A stretch of 64,000 nt of DNA from an uncultured bacterium (lineage in GTDB: Bacteria > Cyanobacteriota > Vampirovibrionia > Gastranaerophilales > Gastranaerophilaceae): contig CABQAQ010000002.1 of the NCBI GenBank assembly GCA_902462155.1, forward strand, positions 62,001 through 126,000, in the 5' to 3' direction. Positions within the stretch are counted from its first letter, which is position 1, and every line of letters begins with the position of its first letter. A program made the position numbers and the translations under genes. Below, piece by piece: positions 25,603-35,010 of the stretch. The notes below the pieces were generated by a model that ran no database searches, was not told where the DNA came from, and saw only the letters and a list, made by a program, of their open reading frames with translations.

Positions 25603-26535
25603 ATGTTAGATATAGTAACAATCGGTGAATGCCTTATAGAGTGTTCCACAAAAGAATCACTATCAGAATCATTGAGTTTTGATAAATATTTTGGTGGAGA
25701 TACCTTAGCGTTTTCAGTAACGGCTTTAAGAATGGGGTCGAAGGTTGGGTTTATATCTCATATAGGTGATGATTTTTTTAAGGATTTTTTGTTAGAATCT
25801 TTAAAAAAAGAGGGATTTGATTTATCTTTTATCAAAATAGTTGAAGGTACAAATGGAGCATATTTTTTAGGTAAATCAAAAAATAATGAAAAAGAAGTTA
25901 TATCTTTTAGAAAAAAAACGGCCGCTTCGACTATTAATCTTGACGATATTGATGAAAATTATATAAAAAATGCCTCTGTATTTTATTCTAGCGGTATTAC
26001 GCAATCTATATCTTCTCAAGTTAGAGATGCCGTTTTAAAGGGTTTTAAATTAGCTAAAGAGAATAATTTATTAACAGCTTATGATCCAAATTTTGTTCCT
26101 AGATTATGGAATGATGGTGAGGCTAAAGAAGCTTTTGAAGATGTTCTTGATTATGTTGATATTTTATTTCTTAATTTAACTAAAGATGTAAAAACTTTGT
26201 ATGGTATTGATTCTGTTGATTCGGTTATAAAATACTTTTGGGATAGAGGTGTTAAAGTTGTTATTATTAAATCAAAAGAGGATAAAGGATTTTATATTGG
26301 ATTAAAAAATGATATTGTCTTTATAAAATTCTATAATCTTGAAGTAAATGATGATACAGGAGCCGGAGATGCTTTTAATGGAGCATTTTTACACGCAATT
26401 TGTTCAGGATTTGGATATATAGAGGCTTGCAAATTTGCATCAGTAGCCTCTGGATTACAAGTTAAAAATGTAGGTATGATTAAGTCTGTTCCTTATAGGG
26501 ATGAAGTTTATGATGGGTATGAAAAATTTAAATAA
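25603..26535 (+). CDS. PfkB-family carbohydrate kinase
   Basis: 310 residues from ATG 25603, which sits 9 nt after the purine-rich GAGTGG; TTG 25597 is the alternative. The N-terminal motif T-I-G-E-C-L-I-E (about 4-11) and F-G-G-D-T-L-A-F-S-V-T-A (about 31-42) bind sugar. The C-terminal PfkB signature D-D-T-G-A-G-D-A-F-N-G-A-F (about 251-263) holds the catalytic Asp and anion hole. It most resembles 2-keto-3-deoxygluconate or fructose-type kinases, but substrate is not certain. It overlaps the csaB-like gene, so the pair is translated together. Confidence 0.85.
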   Translation: MLDIVTIGECLIECSTKESLSESLSFDKYFGGDTLAFSVTALRMGSKVGFISHIGDDFFKDFLLESLKKEGFDLSFIKIVEGTNGAYFLGKSKNNEKEVISFRKKTAASTINLDDIDENYIKNASVFYSSGITQSISSQVRDAVLKGFKLAKENNLLTAYDPNFVPRLWNDGEAKEAFEDVLDYVDILFLNLTKDVKTLYGIDSVDSVIKYFWDRGVKVVIIKSKEDKGFYIGLKNDIVFIKFYNLEVNDDTGAGDAFNGAFLHAICSGFGYIEACKFASVASGLQVKNVGMIKSVPYRDEVYDGYEKFK

Positions 26536-27559
26536 TAAATCAAAAAAGATAGTTGTATCAGGATATTATGGTTGCGTTAATTTTGGTGATGAGGCAATTT
26601 TAAAGGTGTTATCGCAGCATTTATTAGAAAAAGGGCACAGTGTAACAGTTTTGTCTTCAAATCCAAAGTTAACTGCCGATCAATATAATGTTAAAAGTGT
26701 ATTTAAATTTGATTTTATAAATGTGGTTTTATCTATTTTATTTTCAGATATTCTTATAAGTGGTGGGGGTAGTTTACTTCAGGATAAAACTAGTATCAAG
26801 AGTATTTTTTATTATTTAGCTGTTATTTTTATTGCTTTAATTTTACAAAAAAAAGTTATTATATTTGCTCAAGGAATAGGACCTATAAATTTCTTTATTG
26901 CAAAATTTTTAACTTCTAAAATATTAAAGAAGTGTCATCTTGTAACGGTAAGAGATATAAAGAGTCAAGAGCTTTTAGAATCTTTGGGTGTTGAATCTAT
27001 TTTAATTTCGGATCCGGTTTTTTCTTTAGAGTTACCATTTAATACTCCTATGAATAGAGTTGGAATTCAGTTAAGATATTTTAATGGTATTAATGATCAA
27101 TTTTTAGAAAAATTAGCTTTAATTATAAATAAATATTTTTCTCATAAAGAAATATATATATATTCATTTCAAGATAACTTAGATTCAAAAATATGTCAGA
27201 TGTTTATGAATATTTTATTTAATATTAATTCTAAACTTCGAGTCAAATTTCAATCAAACTTAAGTGTGGATGAAGTAATATCAGATATAAGAAATCTTGA
27301 CTATATGATTTCAATGCGTTATCACGGTTGTCTAATTGGAGCAAAATATGGAATACGTACTTTAGCATTGGTATATGATCCAAAAGTTGAGAATTTAGCA
27401 ACAAGTCTTGACTTGCCTATGATTGATGCAAGAAAATCTGATATTGATTTTGAAGAAGTTTTTTCAAAACTTATATCAATGGATAGAAGAATATTGATAG
27501 GAAAAGTTAGTGAGCAAAAATTTTCTTTTGATATTTTTGACGATTTTTTAGAAAATTAA
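26510..27559 (+). CDS. csaB: CsaB-like polysaccharide pyruvyl transferase
   Basis: About 349 residues. The start is uncertain among ATGs at 26501, 26510, 26513 and 26519; TAGGG (26496-26500) favours 26510. It begins with V-V-S-G-Y-Y-G-C-V-N-F-G-D-E-A-I-L (about 14-30), has I-L-I-S-G-G-G-S-L-L-Q-D (about 81-92), F-A-Q-G-I-G-P-I (about 118-125) and ends with M-I-S-M-R-Y-H-G-C-L-I-G-A (about 262-274). CsaB-type enzymes transfer pyruvate from phosphoenolpyruvate to a cell-wall polysaccharide, making the anchor ligand for SLH-domain surface proteins. It overlaps the PfkB gene by 26 bp. Confidence 0.88.
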   Translation: MMGMKNLNNKSKKIVVSGYYGCVNFGDEAILKVLSQHLLEKGHSVTVLSSNPKLTADQYNVKSVFKFDFINVVLSILFSDILISGGGSLLQDKTSIKSIFYYLAVIFIALILQKKVIIFAQGIGPINFFIAKFLTSKILKKCHLVTVRDIKSQELLESLGVESILISDPVFSLELPFNTPMNRVGIQLRYFNGINDQFLEKLALIINKYFSHKEIYIYSFQDNLDSKICQMFMNILFNINSKLRVKFQSNLSVDEVISDIRNLDYMISMRYHGCLIGAKYGIRTLALVYDPKVENLATSLDLPMIDARKSDIDFEEVFSKLISMDRRILIGKVSEQKFSFDIFDDFLEN

Positions 27560-27569
27560 GATTAAAAGT

Positions 27570-28487
27570 TTATTTACACAAAGAACGAATAAGGTTTATA
27601 TCAGGTTTTATTTTCGCATTATCATAAAAATAATCGAAATAGGATTTATTTTTATATACATAAATCCACCAGATATAACCTTGTGGTATATATGGATTAT
27701 CCCAAGGTTTATTGTTAGCCCAGTGGATAATTTTAGGAGTATTTATAACATCATAATAATCTTTAAAAGAGATAATATTTTCTATTACAGCTAATTGGTA
27801 TCCTCTAGGTATTCCTTGTGGCATTACTATATAAGAAGGGCTTAATGTATAAACTTTATTCATTTTGTTTTGGAAGATTATATTTAATACATCTTGATCT
27901 TGATATGGATAATTATTTAAAGATAGTTTATCAATTTGTTTATCAAAATTACCTTGTCTTAATTTATCCAAATTCAGTATTAAAAAACCTGAATTGCGAT
28001 AATTTTTTGCAATTTTTTTTAAATAATATTTCCGATCAGGAAAAATATTATTATGATATTTTATTGATTCTTCAGTATTTAAAAAAATTTCTTTAACACC
28101 GGCAAAAAAGTAATTTGTAAGATCAATTTGTGATAATTCAGATAAGTCTGTATTAAAAATAACATCAACATCAGAGTAGATGATTCTATTTAGATTCCCA
28201 AGTAAAAAGTGTAATTTAAGTCTGGAATATGCAGAGGAAGTTATACGTTTTGTTTCAAAAACATTATTGAAATATTCATCCATAGATATAAAGAAGACTC
28301 TACTTTCGGGTGATTTTTGTTTTATTATATCAAAAATTTCTTCTTGTTCTTGACTTTTTATATCAGATTTAATAAGGCAGTAGATATTATAATTAATCTT
28401 GTTTTTAGCAAAGTCGAGAAGTGAAGTTATAGCTATTATAGCTTGACGATAAAAGTTATAATCAAAAGAAAAAGCTATATTTATCAT
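27570..28487 (-). CDS. Glycosyltransferase family 8
   Basis: 305 residues. The start I-N-I-A-F-S-F-D-Y-N-F-Y-R-Q-A (about 2-16) and L-G-N-L-N-R-I-I-Y-S-D-V-D-V-I-F (about 95-110) with the metal-binding D-x-D, then N-S-G-F-L-I-L-N-L (about 160-168), D-Q-D-V-L-N-I (about 197-203) and I-I-H-W-A (about 253-257) are the GT8 pattern. It uses a UDP-sugar, often galactose or glucose, to extend a glycan. It is on the opposite strand from its neighbours and convergent with csaB. It differs from the two other GT8 proteins (38997 and 40931), so it was not formed by recent tandem duplication. Confidence 0.88.
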   Translation of the reverse strand: MINIAFSFDYNFYRQAIIAITSLLDFAKNKINYNIYCLIKSDIKSQEQEEIFDIIKQKSPESRVFFISMDEYFNNVFETKRITSSAYSRLKLHFLLGNLNRIIYSDVDVIFNTDLSELSQIDLTNYFFAGVKEIFLNTEESIKYHNNIFPDRKYYLKKIAKNYRNSGFLILNLDKLRQGNFDKQIDKLSLNNYPYQDQDVLNIIFQNKMNKVYTLSPSYIVMPQGIPRGYQLAVIENIISFKDYYDVINTPKIIHWANNKPWDNPYIPQGYIWWIYVYKNKSYFDYFYDNAKIKPDINLIRSLCK

Positions 28488-28652
28488 ATTTTCTTAATTC
28501 ATTCCTTAATTTAGTTTATCTTATTTAATATTTTATATTAATAATTTTAAAAAAAAAACATTTATTTAGACTCTAAAAATAGAATTGAAAAATTTTTATC
28601 TTTTAAATAAAATATAAAAGATATTGAGATATAGAGAAAATCGGAATATATT

Positions 28653-29573
28653 ATGAATAGTGAAAAAATAAAGCTTATAGAAGAAATAGAACGATTAAAA
28701 AAAGAAAAAAAAGCAATAGTCTTAGCACATTGCTATCAAAATATAGAAATAGATGAAGTAGCAGATTATGTAGGAGATTCATTATATTTAAGCCAGATGG
28801 CAGCAAAGACAGATGCAGAAATTATTGTTTTTGCAGGTGTTTATTTTATGGCAGAAACAGCTAAGATTTTATCTCCTGATAAAAGAGTTCTTTTACCAAA
28901 TAAAGATGCCGGATGTTTTATGGCGGATATGGTTAATTTAGATCAGATAAAAGAATTTAAAAGTAAGCATCCCGGGATTCCTTTAGTGTGTTATGTTAAT
29001 TCTACTGCAGAAGTAAAATCACAGTGTGACATTTGTTGTACAAGTGCTAATGCTGTTAAAGTCGTAGAATCATTAAAAGTAGATAAAGTTTTATTTGCTC
29101 CAGACAAATATTTAGGTTCGTATGTTAATTGTCAATTAGAAAATATAGAAGTCATTTCTTATCCTGGATTTTGTCCAACACATTTAAGAATTTTACCTGA
29201 AGATATAATTAATATGCGAAAAAAATATCCTGAGGCATTAGTTTTAGTTCATCCGGAATGCCATAATGAAGTAGTAAAATTAGCTGATTTTGTAGGTTCT
29301 ACTACCGGAATTATGAATTTTGCTAAAAAATCTAAAAATAAAAAGTTTATTATTGCAACAGAAGTTGGTGTAGTTGATAGGTTAAAGCGTGATCTGAAAG
29401 ATAAAGAATTCATTTTAGTTTCAGATAAAGCCGTTTGTAAAAATATGAAATTGCATTATCTTGAAGATATTCTTAATTGTTTAGAAAAAGAACAAGAAGA
29501 AATTTTTGTTGATGAAAACTTAGCAAAAAGTGCTTTATTACCTATCAAAAAAATGGTAGCTATTAATGGATAA
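28653..29573 (+). CDS. nadA: Quinolinate synthase NadA
   Basis: 306 residues, normal for the short NadA type. It condenses iminoaspartate with dihydroxyacetone phosphate in NAD synthesis. The three [4Fe-4S] ligands fit Cys88 (D-A-G-C-F-M-A-D-M), Cys174 (P-G-F-C-P-T-H) and Cys262 (K-A-V-C-K-N-M), with spacings of 86 and 88 like characterised NadA. A-H-C-Y-Q (25-29), G-D-S-L (41-44) and H-P-E-C (200-203) are other conserved motifs. nadB and nadC are not in the window. It sits among glycan genes without any obvious link. Confidence 0.96.
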   Translation: MNSEKIKLIEEIERLKKEKKAIVLAHCYQNIEIDEVADYVGDSLYLSQMAAKTDAEIIVFAGVYFMAETAKILSPDKRVLLPNKDAGCFMADMVNLDQIKEFKSKHPGIPLVCYVNSTAEVKSQCDICCTSANAVKVVESLKVDKVLFAPDKYLGSYVNCQLENIEVISYPGFCPTHLRILPEDIINMRKKYPEALVLVHPECHNEVVKLADFVGSTTGIMNFAKKSKNKKFIIATEVGVVDRLKRDLKDKEFILVSDKAVCKNMKLHYLEDILNCLEKEQEEIFVDENLAKSALLPIKKMVAING

Positions 29574-29625
29574 TACTTTTTTGCATTATAATATTGTAAT
29601 ATAAAAAAACTATACTAGGTGTGGG

Positions 29626-30519
29626 ATGGATATTAAAGAAAATTTAAAAATTTTTGCAAGTTTAATAAGAGCAAAACAGTATGTAAAAAATCTACTGATA
29701 TTTGCTCCAATATTTTTTTCACACCAATTATTTAATATTAAAATGATTCTAGGTGCTTTTGTTATGTTTATTTCTATGGCATTTGTTTCTAGTTTCGTTT
29801 ATATTATAAATGATATAATTGACAAAGATCGTGATAAAAATCACCCTAAAAAGTCAAAAAGACCAATACAATCTGGTAAAATAGGTATTAAAAAAGCTCT
29901 TTTAATAGGTATTATATTCTTGAGTATTGGGTTAACTATTGCTTTAGTTTATAATATATATGCGTTTTATATTTTATTATTTTATTTGATTTTAAATATA
30001 TTTTATTGCCTAAAAGGTAAAAATATAGCAATAATAGATATTATTATAATATCTATAGGCTATGTATTAAGATTATTTTTAGGTTCTATAAGTGTTTATA
30101 ATTCTTTAGATAACGGTATAACTCTTTCTAAATGGATAATAATAATGACTTTTTTATTAGCTTTATTTTTATCTATATCCAAAAGATACGATGACTTAAC
30201 TTATAATGATTTAACATTAAGAGAAAGTATAAAAAAATATAATAAACAATTTATAGAAGTAACGATGGGAATTTTAGCTTCAGTAATAATAGTATCATAC
30301 ATACAATATACAATAGATCTGGATATTATAAATCAATTTAGCTCTAATTATCTTTATCTTACATCTGTTTTTGTAATTATGGGATTATTAAGATATTTGC
30401 AATTAACTTTTGTAGAAAAAGCAAGTCATTCACCTTGTGATATTATTTATAAAGATAATTTTTTAAAAATTTCGATATTATTATGGATCATCTCATTTGT
30501 GGGGGTTATTTATTTATGA
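29626..30519 (+). CDS. UbiA-family prenyltransferase, DPPR-synthase-like
   Basis: 297 residues with about eight or nine membrane helices. The prenyl-diphosphate site I-N-D-I-I-D-K-D-R-D (61-70) and K-R-P-I-Q-S-G (78-84) are the first Asp-rich motif of UbiA enzymes. The second, S-K-R-Y-D-D (about 184-189), and the N-terminal R-A-K-Q-Y-V-K-N-L-L-I-F-A-P (15-28) match decaprenyl-phosphate phosphoribosyltransferases, which attach ribose-5-phosphate from PRPP to polyprenyl phosphate. Its stop overlaps the next ATG by 4 bp. The context, a surface-glycan cluster with a galactofuranose pathway, fits a lipid-linked pentose donor, but that role is inferred. Confidence 0.8.
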   Translation: MDIKENLKIFASLIRAKQYVKNLLIFAPIFFSHQLFNIKMILGAFVMFISMAFVSSFVYIINDIIDKDRDKNHPKKSKRPIQSGKIGIKKALLIGIIFLSIGLTIALVYNIYAFYILLFYLILNIFYCLKGKNIAIIDIIIISIGYVLRLFLGSISVYNSLDNGITLSKWIIIMTFLLALFLSISKRYDDLTYNDLTLRESIKKYNKQFIEVTMGILASVIIVSYIQYTIDLDIINQFSSNYLYLTSVFVIMGLLRYLQLTFVEKASHSPCDIIYKDNFLKISILLWIISFVGVIYL

Positions 30520-31967
30520 ATCAAGATAAGACAATAGCATTAATTTATCCACCGGGCGGATTATATCAAAGAGGAGAGGATAGATGTCAATCAAATATTC
30601 AAAGTTCGACAGCCACATCTGTTCGAGCTTGTAATGATTTAGGTTATGCTGCTTCTGTATTAAGAAAAGATAATTTTAATATTTTTTTGAAAGATTATCA
30701 AACTGAAAACTTATCACTTTTTGATTTAATAAATGACCTTAATATACACAAGGTAGATGTAATCTTTATGAGTATTACAAATGCTACTATATTTAAAGAT
30801 CTTGAGATAGTTAATAAAGTTAAAGAATTATACAAAGATCTTGTAATTATACTAAAAGGTGCCATATTTTTTAATCCTGAAGAGGATCTTTTAAAACAGT
30901 TGGATTTAAAAAATGTAGACTATCTTATAGGTGGTGAGTCTGATTTTATTATTGGGAATTTATTAAAAGCACATTATGAAAACAGGGATGAATTAAAAAA
31001 TATATCTGGTATATTGTATAAAGAAAATAATTGTTGGATAAAAACGAAATTTGATGATTGGAATACAGACTTAGACTCATTACCATTTCCTAGTCGAGAT
31101 TTGATGGAGAATAAATTATATTTACGACCTGATACAAAAGAAGTTCAAGCTACAATATCAACATCAAGAGGCTGTCCATCAAATTGTATTTTCTGTCTAA
31201 CACCTAAAATTTCGGGGAGAAAGTTAAGATTACGTTCTGTTGAAAATATATATGAAGAATTATACGAATGTTATAGTAAATATAATATAAGGAATTTTTT
31301 CTTTAAATCTGATACGTTTACAATTAATAAAGAGTGGACTATAAAATTATGTAATTTAATAATAGATTCTCCCTTACAAGGAAAGATATCTTGGGTTGCA
31401 AATTCAAGAGTTAATCCTATAGATAAAGAAACGTTATTGAAAATGAAAGAAGCAGGTTGTTGGCTTGTAGCATTTGGGTTTGAGTCTGGTAGTGAAAAGT
31501 CATTAAAATTAATGAAAAAAGGAGCGACATTAGATCAAAATTTAAAAGCGGCTAAAATTGCTAAAGAGGTTGGCTTGTTAGTATATGGATTTTATTTAAT
31601 AGGATTTCCTTGGGAAGACAAAAATGATTTAGAGGCTACAAAAAATCTTATATTCAAAAATAAGGCTGATTTTATAGAACTTCATATTGCAACACCTTTT
31701 TATGGTACTGAGCTTTATAATATAGCTAAAAATGAAGGACTTATTGATGAAAGTGTTTTGGGTAAAGATTATTTCAATGCGCCTACTGTAGGTACCAAAA
31801 CTTTATCTATTGATTTTATTGAAAAGTTTAGAAAACGCACATTATTACAGTATCACTTACAACCATTATATATATTTAAAAAACTTGCTTTTGCTATATT
31901 TAAGCCAAAAGTTATATTTAATTATTTTTATTTTGGATTAAAGCTTATTAAAAATAATTTGAAATAG
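30516..31967 (+). CDS. B12-binding-type radical SAM protein
   Basis: 483 residues from ATG 30516, which overlaps the UbiA stop (ATGA) and follows GGGGG (30501-30505); a longer frame from 30483 lacks a ribosome site. The N-terminal part (about 1-175) has the cobalamin-domain-like start I-A-L-I-Y-P-P-G-G-L-Y and later I-L-K-G-A-I-F-F-N-P-E (about 110-120) and Y-L-I-G-G-E-S-D-F (about 135-143). The radical SAM cluster motif is C-P-S-N-C-I-F-C (Cys220, Cys224, Cys227). Such proteins methylate or rearrange unreactive carbons, often on lipids or sugars. Coupling to the prenyltransferase suggests a polyprenyl-linked or membrane-lipid substrate. Confidence 0.85.
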   Translation: MNQDKTIALIYPPGGLYQRGEDRCQSNIQSSTATSVRACNDLGYAASVLRKDNFNIFLKDYQTENLSLFDLINDLNIHKVDVIFMSITNATIFKDLEIVNKVKELYKDLVIILKGAIFFNPEEDLLKQLDLKNVDYLIGGESDFIIGNLLKAHYENRDELKNISGILYKENNCWIKTKFDDWNTDLDSLPFPSRDLMENKLYLRPDTKEVQATISTSRGCPSNCIFCLTPKISGRKLRLRSVENIYEELYECYSKYNIRNFFFKSDTFTINKEWTIKLCNLIIDSPLQGKISWVANSRVNPIDKETLLKMKEAGCWLVAFGFESGSEKSLKLMKKGATLDQNLKAAKIAKEVGLLVYGFYLIGFPWEDKNDLEATKNLIFKNKADFIELHIATPFYGTELYNIAKNEGLIDESVLGKDYFNAPTVGTKTLSIDFIEKFRKRTLLQYHLQPLYIFKKLAFAIFKPKVIFNYFYFGLKLIKNNLK

Positions 31968-31971
31968 ATAT

Positions 31972-33711
31972 TTATTTTTTAGGTCGCCAAAAATAATGAG
32001 GACCTATTGATAATGTTTTATTAAATAATACAAACTCACTTTTGTTTTTTGTAAAACTGTTGTCGTCTATCAATTCATATTTTACATTAAATTCTTTTAA
32101 TCTTGGAATGACTGTTTCATCAACTTCAATATAGAAGTGTTGATCTTGATAAAGTTCAATGCCTTTTGGATATATCTTATTAAAAGTTGAATAATATTCA
32201 AAAAATGTACTTGAGTAATTTATTGATGAAATTAAATTTTGATAATTTACAATAAAAGAATTAATAAAAATAATCAAAAGTGTAATGTAAAGTATTGAGG
32301 CTTTAATAAATTTATTAGGAGTAAGAAGTTTATTATCCTCAATAAAAGAAAAGTAAACTATAAAAATTGGTAATATCCAAAATTGAGGTATAAATCTAGC
32401 CCACCAAGATTCCGGATTGCTAAGGATAGTTAAAGTAATAATGCTTATAATTAATAAAAGTAGATACTTATTATTTTTATTATTGAACTTTAACCCAAAG
32501 GAGAAAAAGATAGATAACAATAAAATACCACTAAAGAAATATCCAAAGCCTGCGATTCTCATACTTTCTGTGAAAAAAGGTTTGTCTGCTTTTATTGTAA
32601 AAGGAATTTTCAATGTAGCTTTTTTTTGAGTGTGTTTTTTAAGGATATTATCACTTTGAGAGAATGTACTTATAAAAAATTTGTAGAATCTGTTTTTGTT
32701 GTTGAATCCATTTGGAAAAGAGTTTGCCATTAAATCGAATTTTTCTTGTCCAAATACTGGGTAAAATGGGTGTGAATGATTAATAATATTCGTTATATAT
32801 GGATTAATGTTTGTAATAAATAGAGTAATAGAAGTTATAAGTATGGATAAAATAAAGCTTTTTAATTTAGATTTTAGAATGATAAGGTAAATAAAATAGC
32901 AGAAGTAAATAATTGCTAAATATAAAGCTCCCGTAAATTTTGTACTGGCTAAGAATATAGATGAAATAATAAAAATTGTCCATATTTCTATATTATGAAA
33001 ATTTTTATTTTGTAAAGTGATCTCATTTTTATTTTTTGTCTTTTCTATATAGATAATTGTTAAAATAAGTATTAAAAAATTAAAGTATAAAATAAGATCA
33101 TTACAAAGAGTCAATATTTGACAAATTACAATAGGATTATAAACTAATAAAAAAGAAGTAAAAAAATTAAATAATTTGGATTTTTTTTCAAAGAAAGCTA
33201 AACTTAACACCCAATAAGAATACATAAATGAAATAGCCATTAAAATAAAATTAATTTGTTTAATCGAATCCATAGAAGAAATTTTTAAAGAGTAAAGGTT
33301 AGCCATAATAATTTCTGTAAATTTAGGATAACTTTCAATCCAAGGATAATTATGAAAAATACCAACCTTAGGTGCAAATGAATAAATGTTATCATAAATA
33401 GGATTCCAACCTAATTTAAGTAATAAAGCTGTAGTATAATGATAAAATCGACCATCCCAAGATACATCAATAAAAGCATTTGATATTATAAAAGAACTGA
33501 TAAAAATAATAAATATAATAAAAAATTGTTTTATAAATTCATCATAAGTTTTACTTTTAATTACTAATATTAAAATTGAAACCAAAATAGAAATATAAAA
33601 ATATGAAGGATTTATACTAAAATTAAATATAAAACCTAAAGAAGATACTAAAAATAAAGTAAATAAACCAATTAAACAAGATAAAAAAGTATTATAAAAA
33701 TATTTTTGCAT
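31972..33711 (-). CDS. Multi-pass membrane protein, GT-C-like (putative glycosyltransferase)
   Basis: 579 residues with roughly 12 hydrophobic helices. An acidic site V-S-W-D-G-R-F-Y-H-Y (about 83-92) in the first large loop and a soluble C-terminal region of about 70 residues are features of GT-C glycosyltransferases, which use polyprenyl-phosphate sugars outside the membrane. W-A-R-F-I-P-Q-F-W (about 442-450) is a further conserved-looking motif. It is convergent with the radical SAM gene, ending 4 bp from it. No certain family match; a lipid-linked sugar donor would fit with the UbiA protein nearby. Confidence 0.6.
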   Translation of the reverse strand: MQKYFYNTFLSCLIGLFTLFLVSSLGFIFNFSINPSYFYISILVSILILVIKSKTYDEFIKQFFIIFIIFISSFIISNAFIDVSWDGRFYHYTTALLLKLGWNPIYDNIYSFAPKVGIFHNYPWIESYPKFTEIIMANLYSLKISSMDSIKQINFILMAISFMYSYWVLSLAFFEKKSKLFNFFTSFLLVYNPIVICQILTLCNDLILYFNFLILILTIIYIEKTKNKNEITLQNKNFHNIEIWTIFIISSIFLASTKFTGALYLAIIYFCYFIYLIILKSKLKSFILSILITSITLFITNINPYITNIINHSHPFYPVFGQEKFDLMANSFPNGFNNKNRFYKFFISTFSQSDNILKKHTQKKATLKIPFTIKADKPFFTESMRIAGFGYFFSGILLLSIFFSFGLKFNNKNNKYLLLLIISIITLTILSNPESWWARFIPQFWILPIFIVYFSFIEDNKLLTPNKFIKASILYITLLIIFINSFIVNYQNLISSINYSSTFFEYYSTFNKIYPKGIELYQDQHFYIEVDETVIPRLKEFNVKYELIDDNSFTKNKSEFVLFNKTLSIGPHYFWRPKK

Positions 33712-33876
33712 AATTTAAAATCCTTAAATTATTATTTAAGAATACTAGATATCATAAATAGTTAAAGTATTCAAGTAAAGATAATCCGAAAGAAATTTTT
33801 AATATTAATTTATTTGTTATAAAATGGTATTAGTGTAAAATAAAAAATACTCTGAAAGAAAAAAGGTAAGATAAAG

Positions 33877-35010
33877 GTGATAAAAGAAATAGAGTATGAT
33901 ACAAATTTAGTAGTAGGAGCCGGATTTACAGGTGCAACAATAGCAAAACTAGTATCAGAAAATCTTAATGAAAAAGTTTTAGTAATAGATAAAAGAAATC
34001 ATTTAGCCGGTAATTGTTATGATTATAAAGATGAAAATAATATAACAATACATAAATATGGATCACATATTTTTCATACAAATGATCAGAATGTTTGGGA
34101 TTTTGTAAGCAGATTTGCAGATTTTAATACATATATGCACAAAGTGATAGCGGTCATTGATGGAATAGAAACAACAATACCATTTAATTTTAATACTTTA
34201 TATGATGTATTTCCCAAAAGTTTAGCAACTAGATTAGAAAAAAAGTTGCTTGATTGTTTTGAATATAATAAGAAGATTCCTATATTAAAATTTCAAGAGC
34301 AAGAAGATGATGATCTAAAATTTTTAGCAGAATATATATATGAAAAAATATTCCTGAATTATACCCAAAAACAATGGGGTGTTGATCCTAAAAATATATG
34401 CAAATCAGTAACATCAAGAGTGCCTGTATTTTTAAGTAAAGATAATAGGTATTTTCAAGATAAATATCAAGGTATTCCTTTAAAAGGATATACTGATCTT
34501 ATTAACAATATGCTTAAAGATAAAAATATCAATGTATCTTTAAATACAGAATATAAAGATATAAAAGATAAAAAATATAAAAGAATTTTTTATACCGGAT
34601 CAATTGATGAGTTTTTTGGTTATAAATATGGTAAATTACCCTATAGAAGTGTAAAATTTAAGATTGAAACTGTAGATCAAGAGTATTATCAAGTGAATTC
34701 TGTAGTTAATTATCCTTGTAATTATGATTTCACAAGGATACATGAATATAAATATTATTTAAATGAGAAATCTAATAAAACAGTAATAGCAAAAGAATAT
34801 TCAGAAGAATTTGAATTAGGGAAAAATGAAAGGTATTATCCGATAATAAAAGATGAGAATATCTTGTTGCATAATAAATATATAGAAGAAGCAAAGAAAT
34901 TAGATGATGTTTATTTTTTAGGTCGTCTAGGAGATTATAAATATTACGATATGGATAAAAGTATATTAAGAGCAATAGAATTATTTAATAAGGAGGTAAT
35001 AAAGAAATGA
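33877..35010 (+). CDS. glf: UDP-galactopyranose mutase
   Basis: 377 residues from GTG 33877, after AAAAGG. The FAD motif V-V-G-A-G-F-T-G-A-T-I-A lies at about 12-23, with D-K-R-N-H-L-A-G-N-C-Y (about 39-49). H-I-F-H-T (about 64-68), W-G-V-D-P (about 167-171) and R-V-P-V-F (about 180-184) are active-site segments. Y-P-C-N-Y-D-F-T-R (about 275-283) and the final F-L-G-R-L-G-D-Y-K-Y-Y-D-M-D (about 347-360) match UGM. It ring-contracts UDP-galactopyranose to UDP-galactofuranose. Its stop overlaps the galE start (ATGA), so the pair provides UDP-Galf from UDP-glucose. Confidence 0.97.
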   Translation: MIKEIEYDTNLVVGAGFTGATIAKLVSENLNEKVLVIDKRNHLAGNCYDYKDENNITIHKYGSHIFHTNDQNVWDFVSRFADFNTYMHKVIAVIDGIETTIPFNFNTLYDVFPKSLATRLEKKLLDCFEYNKKIPILKFQEQEDDDLKFLAEYIYEKIFLNYTQKQWGVDPKNICKSVTSRVPVFLSKDNRYFQDKYQGIPLKGYTDLINNMLKDKNINVSLNTEYKDIKDKKYKRIFYTGSIDEFFGYKYGKLPYRSVKFKIETVDQEYYQVNSVVNYPCNYDFTRIHEYKYYLNEKSNKTVIAKEYSEEFELGKNERYYPIIKDENILLHNKYIEEAKKLDDVYFLGRLGDYKYYDMDKSILRAIELFNKEVIKK

